In this document: positions 38,656 to 50,700 of the stretch, piece after piece
How positions within the stretch are numbered: position 1 is the stretch's first letter
Layout: each line of letters opens with the position of its first letter
Origin: Haematobia irritans
Lineage: Eukaryota; Arthropoda; Insecta; Diptera; Muscidae
Length of the DNA stretch: 64,000 bases
Direction of reading: 5' to 3'
Assembly: GCF_050003625.1 (NCBI RefSeq)
Contig: NC_134397.1
Span: 99,308,162-99,372,161, forward strand
Position numbers and translations under genes: made by a program
Notes under the pieces: model-generated
Told to the model about the DNA's origin: nothing
Database searches by the model: none
Seen by the model: only the letters and a program-made list of their open reading frames with translations

Positions 38656-39825
38656 CAGTGTGTTTTTAATGGAAAATAAAATTTATTAAAAACGTTCAAT
38701 TATCTTTTTGATATCAAAAACAAACAAAAAATTAAAAGTGAACAGTGACCTATGGATAAAAAAGTGATTAAAGTAATCAAAACTCCTTTTTTTTTGTAAA
38801 AATTATTTTCAAAACCTAATCGAAAAGTATATTTATTTTAACCAAAAGAATCTAGTGACTTTTGTGGAAAAGTGGACATTTTGAAATTTTATTTTTTATT
38901 CGTGTCAAAACGCAAAACTACATAAGTGACATTTGTAGAGAAAAATATTTAAATACAATTTTAATTTTCATATCTTCAAAACTTTCAAAATCAAGCAAAT
39001 ATTTTTACCAATCAACTTGTGGCAATTTTTGGACATTTTTTGTTTAGCTAAAACAAAAAGTGACCTAATTCACATTGTAATTATTTCAAAATTTCCAAAA
39101 AGAAAACAACGTGACTTTAATAAGTCTTGGGCGCTTATGACTTTTAATAAAATTTTGGAAAATATTAAAAACTTTTTGTGCGTGAAAACTCAAAAAAAGG
39201 TAATTCAAATTTTCTTGGAAAATTGACTTAATTTTGACTGAGTGACATATAAAAGTGAAAAACAAAAATCAAACTCTTTTAAAATCAAATTACTGTATCC
39301 AGTGACAAAAAAAGAAGTTTGTTTTTCAAAAAGTGAAGCCTTTGTCAAGCAAAACTGTATTCCTAACGGTAAATCATTTTAAAGGCCAAAATCGTCAAAA
39401 ACAAATTCAGTGCAAAACTTTTGGACATTTTTACAAAAACAATCATATTGTGCAAAAAATACTGGGACCTGCAAAAACAAGTCATCGTGCATCAACGATC
39501 AAATACCAGTGGCGTCATCAACAACAACCGTCATCATCGACATCAAAGCAGCAACAACGAAATCTATATCACGCAAGTAAAAAAAAAAAAAAAAACAAAG
39601 CAAGCAGTAAGTACACAACCAATAGTACACAAAACTTCTAGAGAAGTTTATGTGATGTGAATAAAAGTGACATTCTCTCCTTGCTACATCAAACTTGGCT
39701 CTCCTTATTTCTGGTGTATCTTCAATGAGAGTTGCCAGATTTTACATTTTTTGACTACTTGCGGGGACATTTTTTCGACCTCATAAAATTCCAATTTCGA
39801 ATTATTCTGAACAATACAAATAAAA
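38656..39825 (+). other. Long retrotransposon leader with repeated AGTGAC motif
   Basis: About 1.17 kb between primer site and gag ORF. The hexamer AGTGAC occurs near 38744, 38854, 38927, 39059, 39242, 39300 and 39666 (and once earlier near 38508). A purine-rich A run lies near 39580. No convincing ORF is seen before 39826. Confidence 0.55.
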
Positions 39826-40836
39826 ATGGATGTCGTACAAAAATTTCATAATTTATGTGATGATTTAATTGATCTTGTAGAAACCGACGACAGCAGTCAA
39901 ATCGATTATCACATCGCGACCTTAGAATTTCTTCTACATCATTCAGAAGACTTATGGTTTCAAATACAATCTGAATTAGACAAATGTCAAGACCTCATTC
40001 AGCAAAATGCAAATCCAATAAACCCAAAGCAACTCAGGGTAAAATATTGGAAGACTTTCAATCAATACAAAACATTTTCGAAAAATATAAAATCAATTAT
40101 ACAATCAAAACCGTTCCAGACTTCACAAAATTTCAACTCCAAAATTTCCTACGTACCTCAAAACGAATTTCTTTTACCAAGATCACATCCAAACCAAATT
40201 CCAAGCACTGAAGATCGACCCATAGTACAAACTACATATATAAAATCATCAGACCTCTTCGACAACTCAATCCAATTGGTTCCTGGACCTCTTTATCGAC
40301 TTAGGGAAACCCAGGCCACATTTCCCAATACAATTATACAGTCCACATTTCAACCTAACTCATCCGAAAATAAAATACAGTCCACTCTACAAACCAAACA
40401 AAATATACAGTCCACAAATATCACCGTCCTACCACGACCTACGACTTTGCCTATAAAAAATTTCTCACAGCAGAAACTCGCAGTTCTGACTTCAACTGTC
40501 AACAAAGTAAAGTCCAATCGACATCGTGATCTAGAAGACATCACATCGTCAACTTTATGCGATGATAGCCGGCATTCGTCCATACATCATCCGCAAATTA
40601 GCCTAGTTCAGGATTCTAGTCACCAAAAACCAGAATCAAACCCGACCGACCGACGACCTACTCAAATCTTCATAAGACATTATTCAGGATGTGAACTCAG
40701 ACCTCCATCAAACCGAGCAGAAGTTCATTCATCAATCACAAACCTAGTTATAGATAAAATTGCAACACCGACTTGTAATTTTATTCATTCAAAACTTGAA
40801 CTCAGCCCTCCAAGCCGAGCAGAAGTTCATTCTTAA
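39826..40836 (+). CDS. Gag-like ORF of an LTR retrotransposon
   Basis: Intact 336-residue frame beginning MDVVQKFHNLCDDL. The first 90 residues are predicted mostly helical and hydrophilic, in line with an N-terminal Gag segment. The rest is low-complexity, rich in Ser, Thr, Gln and Pro, and ends with a repeated PPS-RAEVHS motif (residues about 293-301 and 328-336). No zinc knuckle is present, so the C-terminal part may be lost. The upstream tRNA-Tyr primer site and long leader support the call. BEL/Pao is a reasonable guess for the superfamily. No pol follows. Confidence 0.55.
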   Translation: MDVVQKFHNLCDDLIDLVETDDSSQIDYHIATLEFLLHHSEDLWFQIQSELDKCQDLIQQNANPINPKQLRVKYWKTFNQYKTFSKNIKSIIQSKPFQTSQNFNSKISYVPQNEFLLPRSHPNQIPSTEDRPIVQTTYIKSSDLFDNSIQLVPGPLYRLRETQATFPNTIIQSTFQPNSSENKIQSTLQTKQNIQSTNITVLPRPTTLPIKNFSQQKLAVLTSTVNKVKSNRHRDLEDITSSTLCDDSRHSSIHHPQISLVQDSSHQKPESNPTDRRPTQIFIRHYSGCELRPPSNRAEVHSSITNLVIDKIATPTCNFIHSKLELSPPSRAEVHS

Positions 40837-41036
40837 AGAAATTATATCTCGTGTTAGAAATGTCCGATTATATCGTTGTTGCTACTTAAATGAAAGGTAT
40901 AAAGATGACGAATAATCGCTTGTAATTGGATCTGTGATAAGCTAAGTGGTTCATCGATGCGAAAAGACCAACTTTTCGAAAAAATCGTATTTTACAATGG
41001 ACCTTTTCCTCCAGAAAAGTATAAAATAATATAATC
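40837..41036. other. Non-coding DNA after gag
   Basis: No feature is recognised. Confidence 0.3.
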
Positions 41037-41584
41037 GGACTTTTCTAACTCGAAATATAATTTGTTTAGTGAAAAAAGAGCAAAAAACTTAAAATAACGG
41101 GATATTTCAAAAACTGTTCCATAAAAAATTTTTAAATATTTTTTCGAATTCAGCAGATCAAAATACAAAAGTCGACTCTCATCAAGTGTACATTTTCAGT
41201 GTAAACTAGTGTAATTCATTTTAAAGAAAATAAACTTTTTCAATTGTTGCTTTGGATCCAAGGCATATTAATTAAAGGTAAAGTCACGAGCAAACGTGTG
41301 TACCCTTTTCTAACTTTTCTAACTCGAAATATAATTTGTTTAGTGAAAAAAGAGCAAAAAACTTAAAATAACGGGATATTTCAAAAACTGTTCCATAAAA
41401 AATTTTTAAATATTTTTTCGAATTCAGCAGATCAAAATACAAAAGTCGACTCTCATCAAGTGTACATTTTCAGTGTAAACTAGTGTAATTCATTTTAAAG
41501 AAAATAAACTTTTTCAATTGTTGCTTTGGATCCAAGGCATATTAATTAAAGGTAAAGTCACGAGCAAACGTGTGTACCCCCATG
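41037..41584. repeat. Perfect tandem duplication, unit 274 bp
   Basis: The block starting near TTTCTAACTCGAAATATAA at 41042 recurs at 41316. Both copies end with GAGCAAACGTGTGTACCC. The two units are identical in what I could compare, so the duplication is recent or an assembly effect. Confidence 0.9.
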
Positions 41585-41759
41585 ATAATTATAATGTCAA
41601 ACTAAAATGGCAGATGACTTAAGTTGACATTTTGTGTATGCGTAGTGTTGTTTTCAGCCAACAATTGTTTATTACAAAGAACAAAAAGTTATTTGAAGTT
41701 AAATATCAAAGACCATTAATATGCCTAAGGCAGACATCAATACAAACCAACAACAAAAA

Positions 41760-42300
41760 ATGGGGCGAAATTTTTCCGCTACATAAGCGAACGGTATCCT
41801 TGTCTCAGTGAATTGGCCTGGGAACAATGCGTAAGTGTGGAGTGACATGTAACAAGTTGGAGGAAATAATTATGAGCTTCTTGTGTATTCTATTTAGGTT
41901 CCCGATTTTGATAATCTTTATTTGGATATGAATGGCATTATTCACAATTGCTCCCATTTCGATGATACAAACATCCATCTCAACATAACAGGAGGATATG
42001 TTGAAGGACATATTCAACTATATTGACAAGTTGTTTTTTTAATTAAACCACGGAAATTATTCTTTATGGCCATTGACGGCGTGGCCCCTCGTGCAAAAAA
42101 TAATCAACAGCGTAGTAGACATTTTCGTTCAGCCAAGGAAGCTGAACTTTGGAACGATTAGCACAGAGCCTAGGTGAAGTGAGAGAACACGAACGATTCG
42201 GTAGCAATTGTATTACACCAGGAACAGATCGTTTGCATGAGGCATTGCGCTATTTCATAAAAAATTATTGCTGATCCTATGTGGCAGAAGTGCAGAGTTA
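41760..42300 (+). pseudogene. pcm: XRN1/pacman 5'-3' exoribonuclease, N-terminal pseudogene fragment
   Basis: Matches the start of XRN1, the cytoplasmic 5'-3' RNA decay exonuclease: SERYPCLSELAWEQC in exon 1, then PDFDNLYLDMNGIIHNCSH in exon 2, with the LDMNG acidic motif, then [13 protein letters not shown] and RSAKEAE, and finally SNCITPGT. A 67-bp GT...AG intron (41831-41897) is kept, so this is a DNA-level copy and not a processed one. About four bases are missing after ATG-GGG, and other frameshifts lie near 41990 and 42150. It covers about the first 180 of some 1,600 family residues. Flanking 5' sequence may be its original leader. Confidence 0.88.
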
Positions 42301-42661
42301 CCCATCAAAAAATTTGGAAGGCACAACTTTAAAAGAACTTCCGGAAGATGTACTCCCAACGATGTTCTTCATTTTAACTACACAGGAAGTTCTTTTCATT
42401 CAATTTTTTATAACATGTTTTATTCATTTTTGTAATAGGGAATGTTAAATTTTTTGTTTCAAATTGGTTAAAAACTGTTTAAGAATTCATAAAATGGTAC
42501 AAATTATTTAAGTTTTGTCGAAAAAATGCTAAATTCAATCTGAAAAAATTATGATTTTTTGAAAATATTTGAGATCAAACGTTTCAGACAAGCGTTAGAA
42601 TCCATTAAAAATTATAAAAAATCATAAAAATTATTTATTATTTATCTTTCCGATATTATGA
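42301..42661. other. AT-rich spacer between gene fragments
   Basis: Contains an inverted pair (AAAAGAACTTCC at about 42332 and GGAAGTTCTTTT near 42387), possibly the end of a small transposon. No gene. Confidence 0.35.
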
Positions 42662-43387
42662 GGTATTGCTCAGTTCAATTCTATTTGCTTTCCGTGCAGA
42701 TGTGTCCAATGAATAGTTATAGGACATAAATACATTGTCTGCATCTTCAATCAATTCTTTGGCTCCATAATATGGACACATTTTGAGTTTCTACCTACTT
42801 TAACCAAGTCTTCAATGTCCATTAAATCCATATCATCTTTGCGCGATTCCACACGATGATGAAAGGCACAAGTTCTTTTTTCGACTCGCAATCGACAAAT
42901 CGATCTGCGTTTTATTTGAATTGCCCTGTTCTCGCAATACCTCGGGATATATACACAATTGATCTCTGGATCCCAAAACCACCGCTCTCGTAAATGAGTA
43001 AGATGTCCGCTTTAATTCTTACATAGCTTGCGTTAGTTGTGAATGGGTACCTCAAGTACCCATTATATATATTATTTTAGGAAGACCCCAGCTACCACCC
43101 TTGGGCTTTGCACGAGCAATCATTTAAATAGGATTGTTTTTAAAATAATTGGTGGCGGTGCTGTTTGTTGTATTTGCATCTTCATTTCCTCTTTTCGGGA
43201 TTGCAGCCATTCCAAAGATGAACATAAGGTTTTACCGGTTCCTATGAGAAAGCTTTTGTTTTATTGGTGGTTACATTGTTATACATTATTTTATACCCGT
43301 TGGGGATTCCAGAAAACCATTTGATCCATCTCGTAGGCATATGATGACCTTTTCCATATAAGCTCTTTGAACTTCATAGGGATCCCA
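42662..43387 (-). pseudogene. Rtel1: RTEL1-type DNA helicase, N-terminal pseudogene fragment
   Basis: Matches RTEL1, the iron-sulfur DNA helicase of genome and telomere maintenance. In order: [27 protein letters not shown] joined across an intron to TGKTLC (Walker A), then WGLPKIIY with THSQLTQAM (motif Ia), [42 protein letters not shown] and IELSN. A 55-bp intron (43242-43296, GT...AG) splits the Walker A codons. Stops and shifts occur at 43040, 42890 and 42800, among others. It covers roughly residues 20-220 and lacks the start codon. It abuts the TEX10-like fragment with no spacer. Confidence 0.87.
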
Positions 43388-43577
43388 TGATTTATTGCTA
43401 TTGCATCTCTTAGACTCTTTAATGCCTCAATTCGTACACTCGAACCATAGTGTTTCAGTTTAGCAATACATTCTTCAACATTTATTTGCCTTATGCCTCC
43501 GTCATATTGTGATTCTTTGAGCTGTTCCCGAATTGTAATTTTGCGCACTTTGAATTCGGTTTTACGTTTTTGTGAAA
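43388..43577 (-). pseudogene. TEX10/Ipi1-like fragment
   Basis: Reads [18 protein letters not shown], then [17 protein letters not shown] and [11 protein letters not shown]. It corresponds to the conserved N-terminal region of TEX10/Ipi1, part of a nuclear complex in large-subunit rRNA processing. Only about 63 residues are present. One side runs into (TA)n, the other joins the RTEL1-like fragment in a different frame. Confidence 0.72.
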
Positions 43578-43961
<384 letters not shown>

Positions 43962-44889
43962 AATAAAAGAGTTTTTTAAGAAAATTCTTTTATTCTCTCC
44001 CCAGTTTCTAACAAGTAGGCAAAAAGTTTCGTAAAATTAATCCCATACTAATAACACAATGTAAATAAAAGCAATATATATGTAAACAAAGAATGTAAAC
44101 AAATCTACTAAACGTAAACAAAGCCTTTGACAAGATGAATGTCGATATTAGTCACCTGATTGCATGACTTTACCTGGATTAATATGCCTTGCTTTGGATC
44201 ATTCCCCACTAAGTTATAATACAATTTGCCAAAAAAGTTTATGTTATTATGCTTTTAGAGATTCGATTTTTGCTCGAAAACTCGAACTTAATGCCCGCTT
44301 TTACTCACTAACTTAATACTTGACTTACTCATCGTACGTTCCGATTTCTTTTGACGAACCAAAAAAAATGTACCCATAATGCCAAAATGATAAAAGACAC
44401 ATGTCCACACGTACTTAAACTGCTGCTCTCAAGGCAGAAACCCATTCTGTTTTTTTTTTTTAATGTCTATTCTCTTGGTTCCGAATGTCTATTCTATTTA
44501 CTCGAATATTAATTTTAATATTCAAATTAAATAATATTTTGACTTAAGCATATCAAATTTTTGGCGAAACCCTATTAACATGCCAATCGCGTAGCCAAAA
44601 CAAATGAACACATAAAACAGTTTTCCGAAATAACATACAAGCAGTTTCACAGAAGTTGCTCTCTTTTGATTCTCTCGCTTTGTTATGTTGATATCTTTCG
44701 TCAACCCTCCCGGTTTCCATCTCTATTTCTTTCTCTATACACAACATATATATGTGTACTCGTAAATTTGTAAATTTATATATGTTTACATTCATACATA
44801 TTATTTTTATGAAACATTATTGTCCGAAACATAATATATTAACATGTATGTGTTCCAAACATTCAATGCTAGTTTAGGAACATTTTTGC
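43962..44889. other. Unrecognised AT-rich DNA before a gap
   Basis: No gene found. I looked for the missing last exon of Mcm5 here on the minus strand and did not see it. Confidence 0.35.
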
Positions 44890-44989
44890 NNNNNNNNNNN
44901 NNNNNNNNNNNNNNNNNNNNNNNNNNNNNNNNNNNNNNNNNNNNNNNNNNNNNNNNNNNNNNNNNNNNNNNNNNNNNNNNNNNNNNNNN
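44890..44989. other. Scaffold gap of 100 N
   Basis: Exactly 100 N, next to a tandem satellite, which probably caused the break. Confidence 0.99.
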
Positions 44990-45895
44990 AAACCGGCTTT
45001 TAATCCAAAAACGCTCGATGTAAAGGTACACAATTACTAATTGCATTGTGTAGCTAACACTTCTACCTATCCGTCAAAGTCATTTGCAAGCCGATATCTC
45101 CGTTAGAACCGAATATATTTGATCTGAAAATTTAATTGTAACCGTAAAATTTGAATTTATCGTTAATAAAACCGGTTTTAGTGAACCGAGTACTTTAAAA
45201 TGTACATCACTAGAAAGCTAAAGGTACGACCTTTCAAATGAGGTACAAAAGTTTATCAGGTTATCAGTTTAGGTTTTAGATGAAAAAATACGTGTTTTCG
45301 AACCGGTTTTTTTGACAAAACCGGTTTCTAATCTAAAAACGCTCCATGTAAAGGTTCAAAATTACTAATTGCATTGTGTAGCTAACACTTCTACCTATCC
45401 GTTAAAGTCATTTGCTTGCCGATATCTCCGTTAGAACCGGATATATTTGATCTGAAATTTAATTGTAACCGTAAAATTTGAATTTTGCCAAAAAAGAATT
45501 GTATTCAATGTTAAATCAAAGTTGTTTTAAATGTACATCACTAGAAAGCTAAAGGTACGACCTTTCAAATGAGGTACAACTCGAGTTTATCCGGTTATCA
45601 GTTTAGGTTTTAGATGAAAAAATACGTGTTTTTGAACCGGTTTTTTGACAAAACCGGCTTCTAATCCAAAAACGCTCGATGTAAAAGTTCAAAATTACTA
45701 ATTGCATTGTGTAGCTAACACTTCTACCTATCCCTTAAAGTCATTTTCTTGCCGATATCTCCGTTAGAACCGGATATATTTGATCTGAAATTTAATTGTA
45801 ACCGTAAAATTTGAATTTTGCCAAAAAAGAATTGTATTCAATGTTAATTCAAAGTTATTTTCGGGTATAATGAAAACAGATCCGGTTTAAAACCG
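44990..45895. repeat. Satellite-like tandem repeat, unit about 330 bp
   Basis: The block AACCGGCTT(T/C)TAATCC starts at 44991, 45319 and 45652, giving periods of 328 and 333 bp and nearly three units. Each unit has CCGATATCTCCGTTAGAACC and AACCGGTTTTTTTGAC motifs. The array touches the gap and is likely longer in reality. Confidence 0.88.
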
Positions 45896-46229
45896 GTTAT
45901 GGTTTGAATGAACTGATTGTTCCTAAAGCCACATCACTAAGCAACAAATGGGGAAGTACACGAAATATGAAAAGTGACGTTATAACATCGGCTGTGGCGT
46001 TAAATGCAACGATGTGCTTCAAAAGTTAATTGTTTGCAAAAATGGAAATCACGCGGGTCACACAATTCGCGCGATTTTTTTTTTTTTTTTGAAAAAATTT
46101 GTCATTTTGTCTTTTCAAACCGGATATGGATAGGATCTGGGTAATATGTCTAATTGTAGGTATAAGGAAGCGCCGCTGGCAAAAAATATGAAAAAAAAAT
46201 TTTATTTTTCAACCTGTATATGGATATAT

Positions 46230-46560
46230 AATAGTTAATATCACCGGTTATAGTAAAGATAGCAGCTTGACTTTGACCTTGACGGAAAGGTAGAAGTGTT
46301 AGCTACACAATGCAATCCGTTATTTAGTACTTTTATATGGAGCAGTTTTTGAGATATAAGCTTATTTATAAAAAAGCGGTTCCGAAAAATACAAGTTTTT
46401 ACCCGTACAGCTGGAACGGATGAAGCTGATATAACGGTTCATACATCATTTCAAAGGTATCGTCAAAACCTTTCTAGTGATGCACTAAAAAAGTAATCGG
46501 ATCTCTAGAACCGGATGTATTAAGGATTTTTAACTTACACTTTAGAACCGAATAACCGGT
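46230..46560. repeat. Diverged inverted satellite unit
   Basis: GTAGAAGTGTTAGCTACACA near 46292 is the reverse complement of a satellite segment. Several CCGGTTAT motifs follow. Similarity is lower than within the array. Confidence 0.7.
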
Positions 46561-46677
46561 TATCCGGTTACGACCGCCAAGAAAAAAGTTATAATATGCT
46601 CAAAGAGTACTACCATCTGTGAAGTTTTGAAAAAAATCTGAGAGGTATAGCTAAACTAGAGTTTAACAAAAAGAAAA

Positions 46678-46926
<249 letters not shown>

Positions 46927-46938
46927 TGCATTGTTTAC

Positions 46939-47759
46939 CTGTATAACATTTTGTTCAGACACTTGCGATCCAATAGCAAAACGTCTCTTTAATTGCTTTT
47001 CTATCCGATTAAGTATTTCCTGATCTTCTTCAGTTGTGAAACCTTCTGCACCCGCCAGACTGCCTGTCATTGCTGCATCCAAAGTAGATACTTGAAATAA
47101 TCGTAGAGCTTCGTTTACATGTTCGTCCGTAGCAAATGGAAGTAAACGTATTTTCGCTAATGACTCCGAAATTCGTATAATAGCTTCCAGTTGACGCACA
47201 GTAATTGGAATACTCATTCGTTTATCGGCGGCCTTTTCTTGTTGATTTGCGCCGCTACGCATAAGAACATAACGACTTTTTAATTTCTCGCCAGCCTCTT
47301 CACTTAATCGTGGGCCCGCAATGTGTTCTACAGTAGTGTATATATTTTTTGAAAAGAGGCAAAGAAATTTCACCTTCTGCCTGTTCGGCCGGACCAGCTT
47401 TATTAGACGAAAGATGGACATTTATAATATGTTTTGCTAATGTTATATCTCTCGATTCATCGTGTACATCTTTGACAATAAATATCATATCAAATCGAGA
47501 TAAAATTGTTGGCATGAAGTCAATATTTTCTTCTCCCTTCGTGTCGTCCCAGCGACCAAAAATAGAATTAGCGGCCGCCAATACAGAACACCTTGAATTC
47601 AATGTAGTTGTTATTCCAGCTTTAGCTATAGATATAGTTTGTTGTTCCATAGCTTCATGTATAGCCACACGATCGTCTTCCCTCATTTTATCGAACTCGT
47701 CTATGCAGACTACGCCTCCGTCTGCCAAACCATTGCTCTCCTTCCATAACGAAATTACG
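46939..47759 (-). CDS. Mcm5: Mcm5 exon 3 (with three frame errors)
   Basis: The acceptor TTTTAG precedes 47759 and the donor GTAAAC starts at 46938, after SEQNVIQ. Compared with the family, one G is missing in the GGAGGAGC context (about 47738), one T in the GTTTTGG context (about 47728), and one C is extra in GGGCC (about 47313). All lie in short homopolymer or repeat contexts. Confidence 0.9.
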
Positions 47760-50700
47760 CTAAAATAATTAAAAATACGCTATTTATTTCGTGCTTGAGA
47801 CCTTACTCGTTAATGTACTACTACAAAAAATAGTAAGAATTGTTAAATTAAATTTCGCGTGTAAATCTATTATTATTAATTTTTTAATTTTAATTAATTT
47901 TTTTTTTTTTTGAAAATTTATATATCGTAAGCGTCGTTTGTGTGAGGCTGTTCGTAACAAAGACAAAACTTGAGGAAATATCGTTCCAAAATACCGAATT
48001 CGCTTGATTTAGCACCCTGGCTCTGGCTGTTCAACAAATTTAGATTTAGAAATTTGCATGCTAAGTTATATATAAATTAGTTGTCATAACGTTATCATAG
48101 TTTGCACACACTCTTGTTAATTTAGATTTCCGAACCACGATACCAAGCGCTTGTCATCGTTGGATTTATAATGTAAGTAATAATTTAATTTGATTAGAAG
48201 ATAACTTTATACATTTTAATCGTACTGAATATAAAAATTTTCTCATTTCGCACATATTTCTCGTACGTTAATTAGTTCTAAAACGATTATATTTAGCCTA
48301 GTTAGATAATTGTTTTGTCCATTTGGATATTTGTAACACTACTTTACACAGTAAATTTGATGAGAGGTGACTTTTCTTATTTAGTTTCATCAGCTGAACT
48401 GAAGCCTCACATGCTGGGGCGTGCACGAACTCAAGGAATACACCATCCTCAAAATAAGACATACCCTGTTCGCAACATTATTAATATGATTGCCAAAGCA
48501 TAGATTTGAATCTAGGGTAACTCCAAGTCATCTAAGAGAATTGACTAAATTAATCCTTTGACCATCAATTAATATGGAAGGGCGCACAGTACTGCTATTG
48601 CGAGAGCGGAAGTGAATCGCTTTTGTTTTGTTTAGTTTCAAGGGGACTAAAAATATAGTACAAGAAAAAAGTAGAAAAATGTCGTCAGCAATGACAAAAG
48701 GTGTGGAAAAGTCAATTTTTATATGCGAGATAATGTCATTAACAAAAGCCGAAAATAACACAGAAAAAAATTTGAAGAAAAATTTTCCAATTAAAATTTT
48801 AATTGAGTTTTAAAATTTAGTTGTTTCAACAATTTTTTTAATTTTTGTGTGAATATAAGTCTCAAGACTGATCCCTGAGGGACACCTGACGTTACCGTCC
48901 TGACGATGGACTTGTCAGCTGTCTCACAGCGTTCGACTGTGTGTCACGAGATACTCTGTACTAAACTGAAATACTTCATTAATTTGTCAACATCTGCCGT
49001 CTCACTCGTTTCTTCCAATCTGCGGCAACGAACCCAGGCTGTGGAAAATAATGGTTCAATTTCTTGACATTTAACTGTTACTAAGGGAGTAATCCAAGGA
49101 TCGATATTGGACCCTCTCCTTTTTTGCCTTTATATAAATGATCTTCCAAGTTGTCTAATGTTTTGCTAAAATTCATATACATATGCTGATGATGTGCAAA
49201 TCTACTTGTCACAGCGTTCGACTGTGTGAGTCACGAGATACTCTGTACTAAACTGAAATACTTCATTAATTTGTCAACATCTGCCGTCTCACTCGTTTCT
49301 TCCAATCTGCGGCAACGAATCCAGGCTGTTGAAAATAATGGTTCAATTTCTTGACATTTAACTGTTACTAAGGGAGTAATCCAAGGATCGATATTGGACC
49401 CTCTCCTTTTTTGCCTTTATATAAATGATCTTCCAAGTTGTCTAATGTTTTGCTAAAATTCATATACATATGCTGATGATGTGCAAATCTACTTGAGTTG
49501 TAAACAAGTAAAGGGTGATTCTTTTGAGGTTAGGATTTTCATGCATTAGTATTTGACAGATCACGTGGGATTTCAGACATGGTGTCAAAGAGAAAGATGC
49601 TCAGTATGCTTTGACATTTCATCATGAATAGACTTACGATCTGCCACAACGTCGAATTTTCAGTGAATGGGCCCTAGAAAGTTGGCAGAAAATCCGCTTT
49701 TTATCGACAAATTTTGTTCAGCGATGAGGCTCATTTCTGGTTGAATGGCTACGTAAATAAGCAAAATTGCCGCATTTGGAGTGAAGAGCAACCAGAAGCC
49801 GTTCAAGAACTGCCCATGCATCCCGAAAAATGCACTGTTTGGTGTGGTTTGTACGCTGGTGGAATCATTGGACCGTATTTTTTCAAAGATGCTGTTGGAC
49901 GCAACGTTACGGTGAATGGCGATCGCTATCGTTCGATGCTAACAAACTTTTTGTTGCCAAAAATGGAAGAACTGAACTTGGTTGACATGTGGTTTCAACA
50001 AGATGGCGCTACATGCCACACAGCTCGCGATTCTATGGCCATTTTGAGGGAAAACTTCGGAGAACAATTCATCTCAAGAAATGGACCGGTAAGTTGGCCA
50101 CCAAGATCATGCGATTTGACGCCTTTAGACTATTTTTTGTGGGGCTACGTCAAGTCTAAAGTCTACAGAAATAAGCCAGCAACTATTCCAGCTTTGGAAG
50201 ACAACATTTCCGAAGAAATTCGGGCTATTCCGGCCGAAATGCTCGAAAAAGTTGCCCAAAATTGGACTTCCGAATGGACCACCTAAGACGCAGCCGCGGT
50301 CAACATTTAAATGAAATTATCTTCAAAAAGTAAATGTCATGGACCAATCTAACGTTTCAAATAAAGAACCGATGAGATTTTGCAAATTTTATGCGTTTTT
50401 TAAAAAAAAAAGTTATCAAGCTCTTAACAAATCACCCTTTATATACGTTCGGCCGGGCCGAATCTTAAATACCACCACCACCATTAATCACAAAATATAA
50501 TTGTTTCCTTAGAAAACTCTTCGTCGGGTTACTTGAAGATGCAGTATGTGAATTAATAAATAAAAAAAAATAATATTCACCACTGTGACTGAATAGTCTG
50601 AGTCTGAAGATATACTAGGTGGGTACTAAGTGTATATGGATATATGTTCGGCTCCGCTGGATTTTAGCACTTTCTTACTTTTTTTACGAAAGTCGCCAAC

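Noticed and set aside
43291..43548. A single 85-residue protein gene
   Set aside because: The frame is a chimera: its first two thirds are TEX10-like, the rest is an out-of-frame reading of the RTEL1 fragment.
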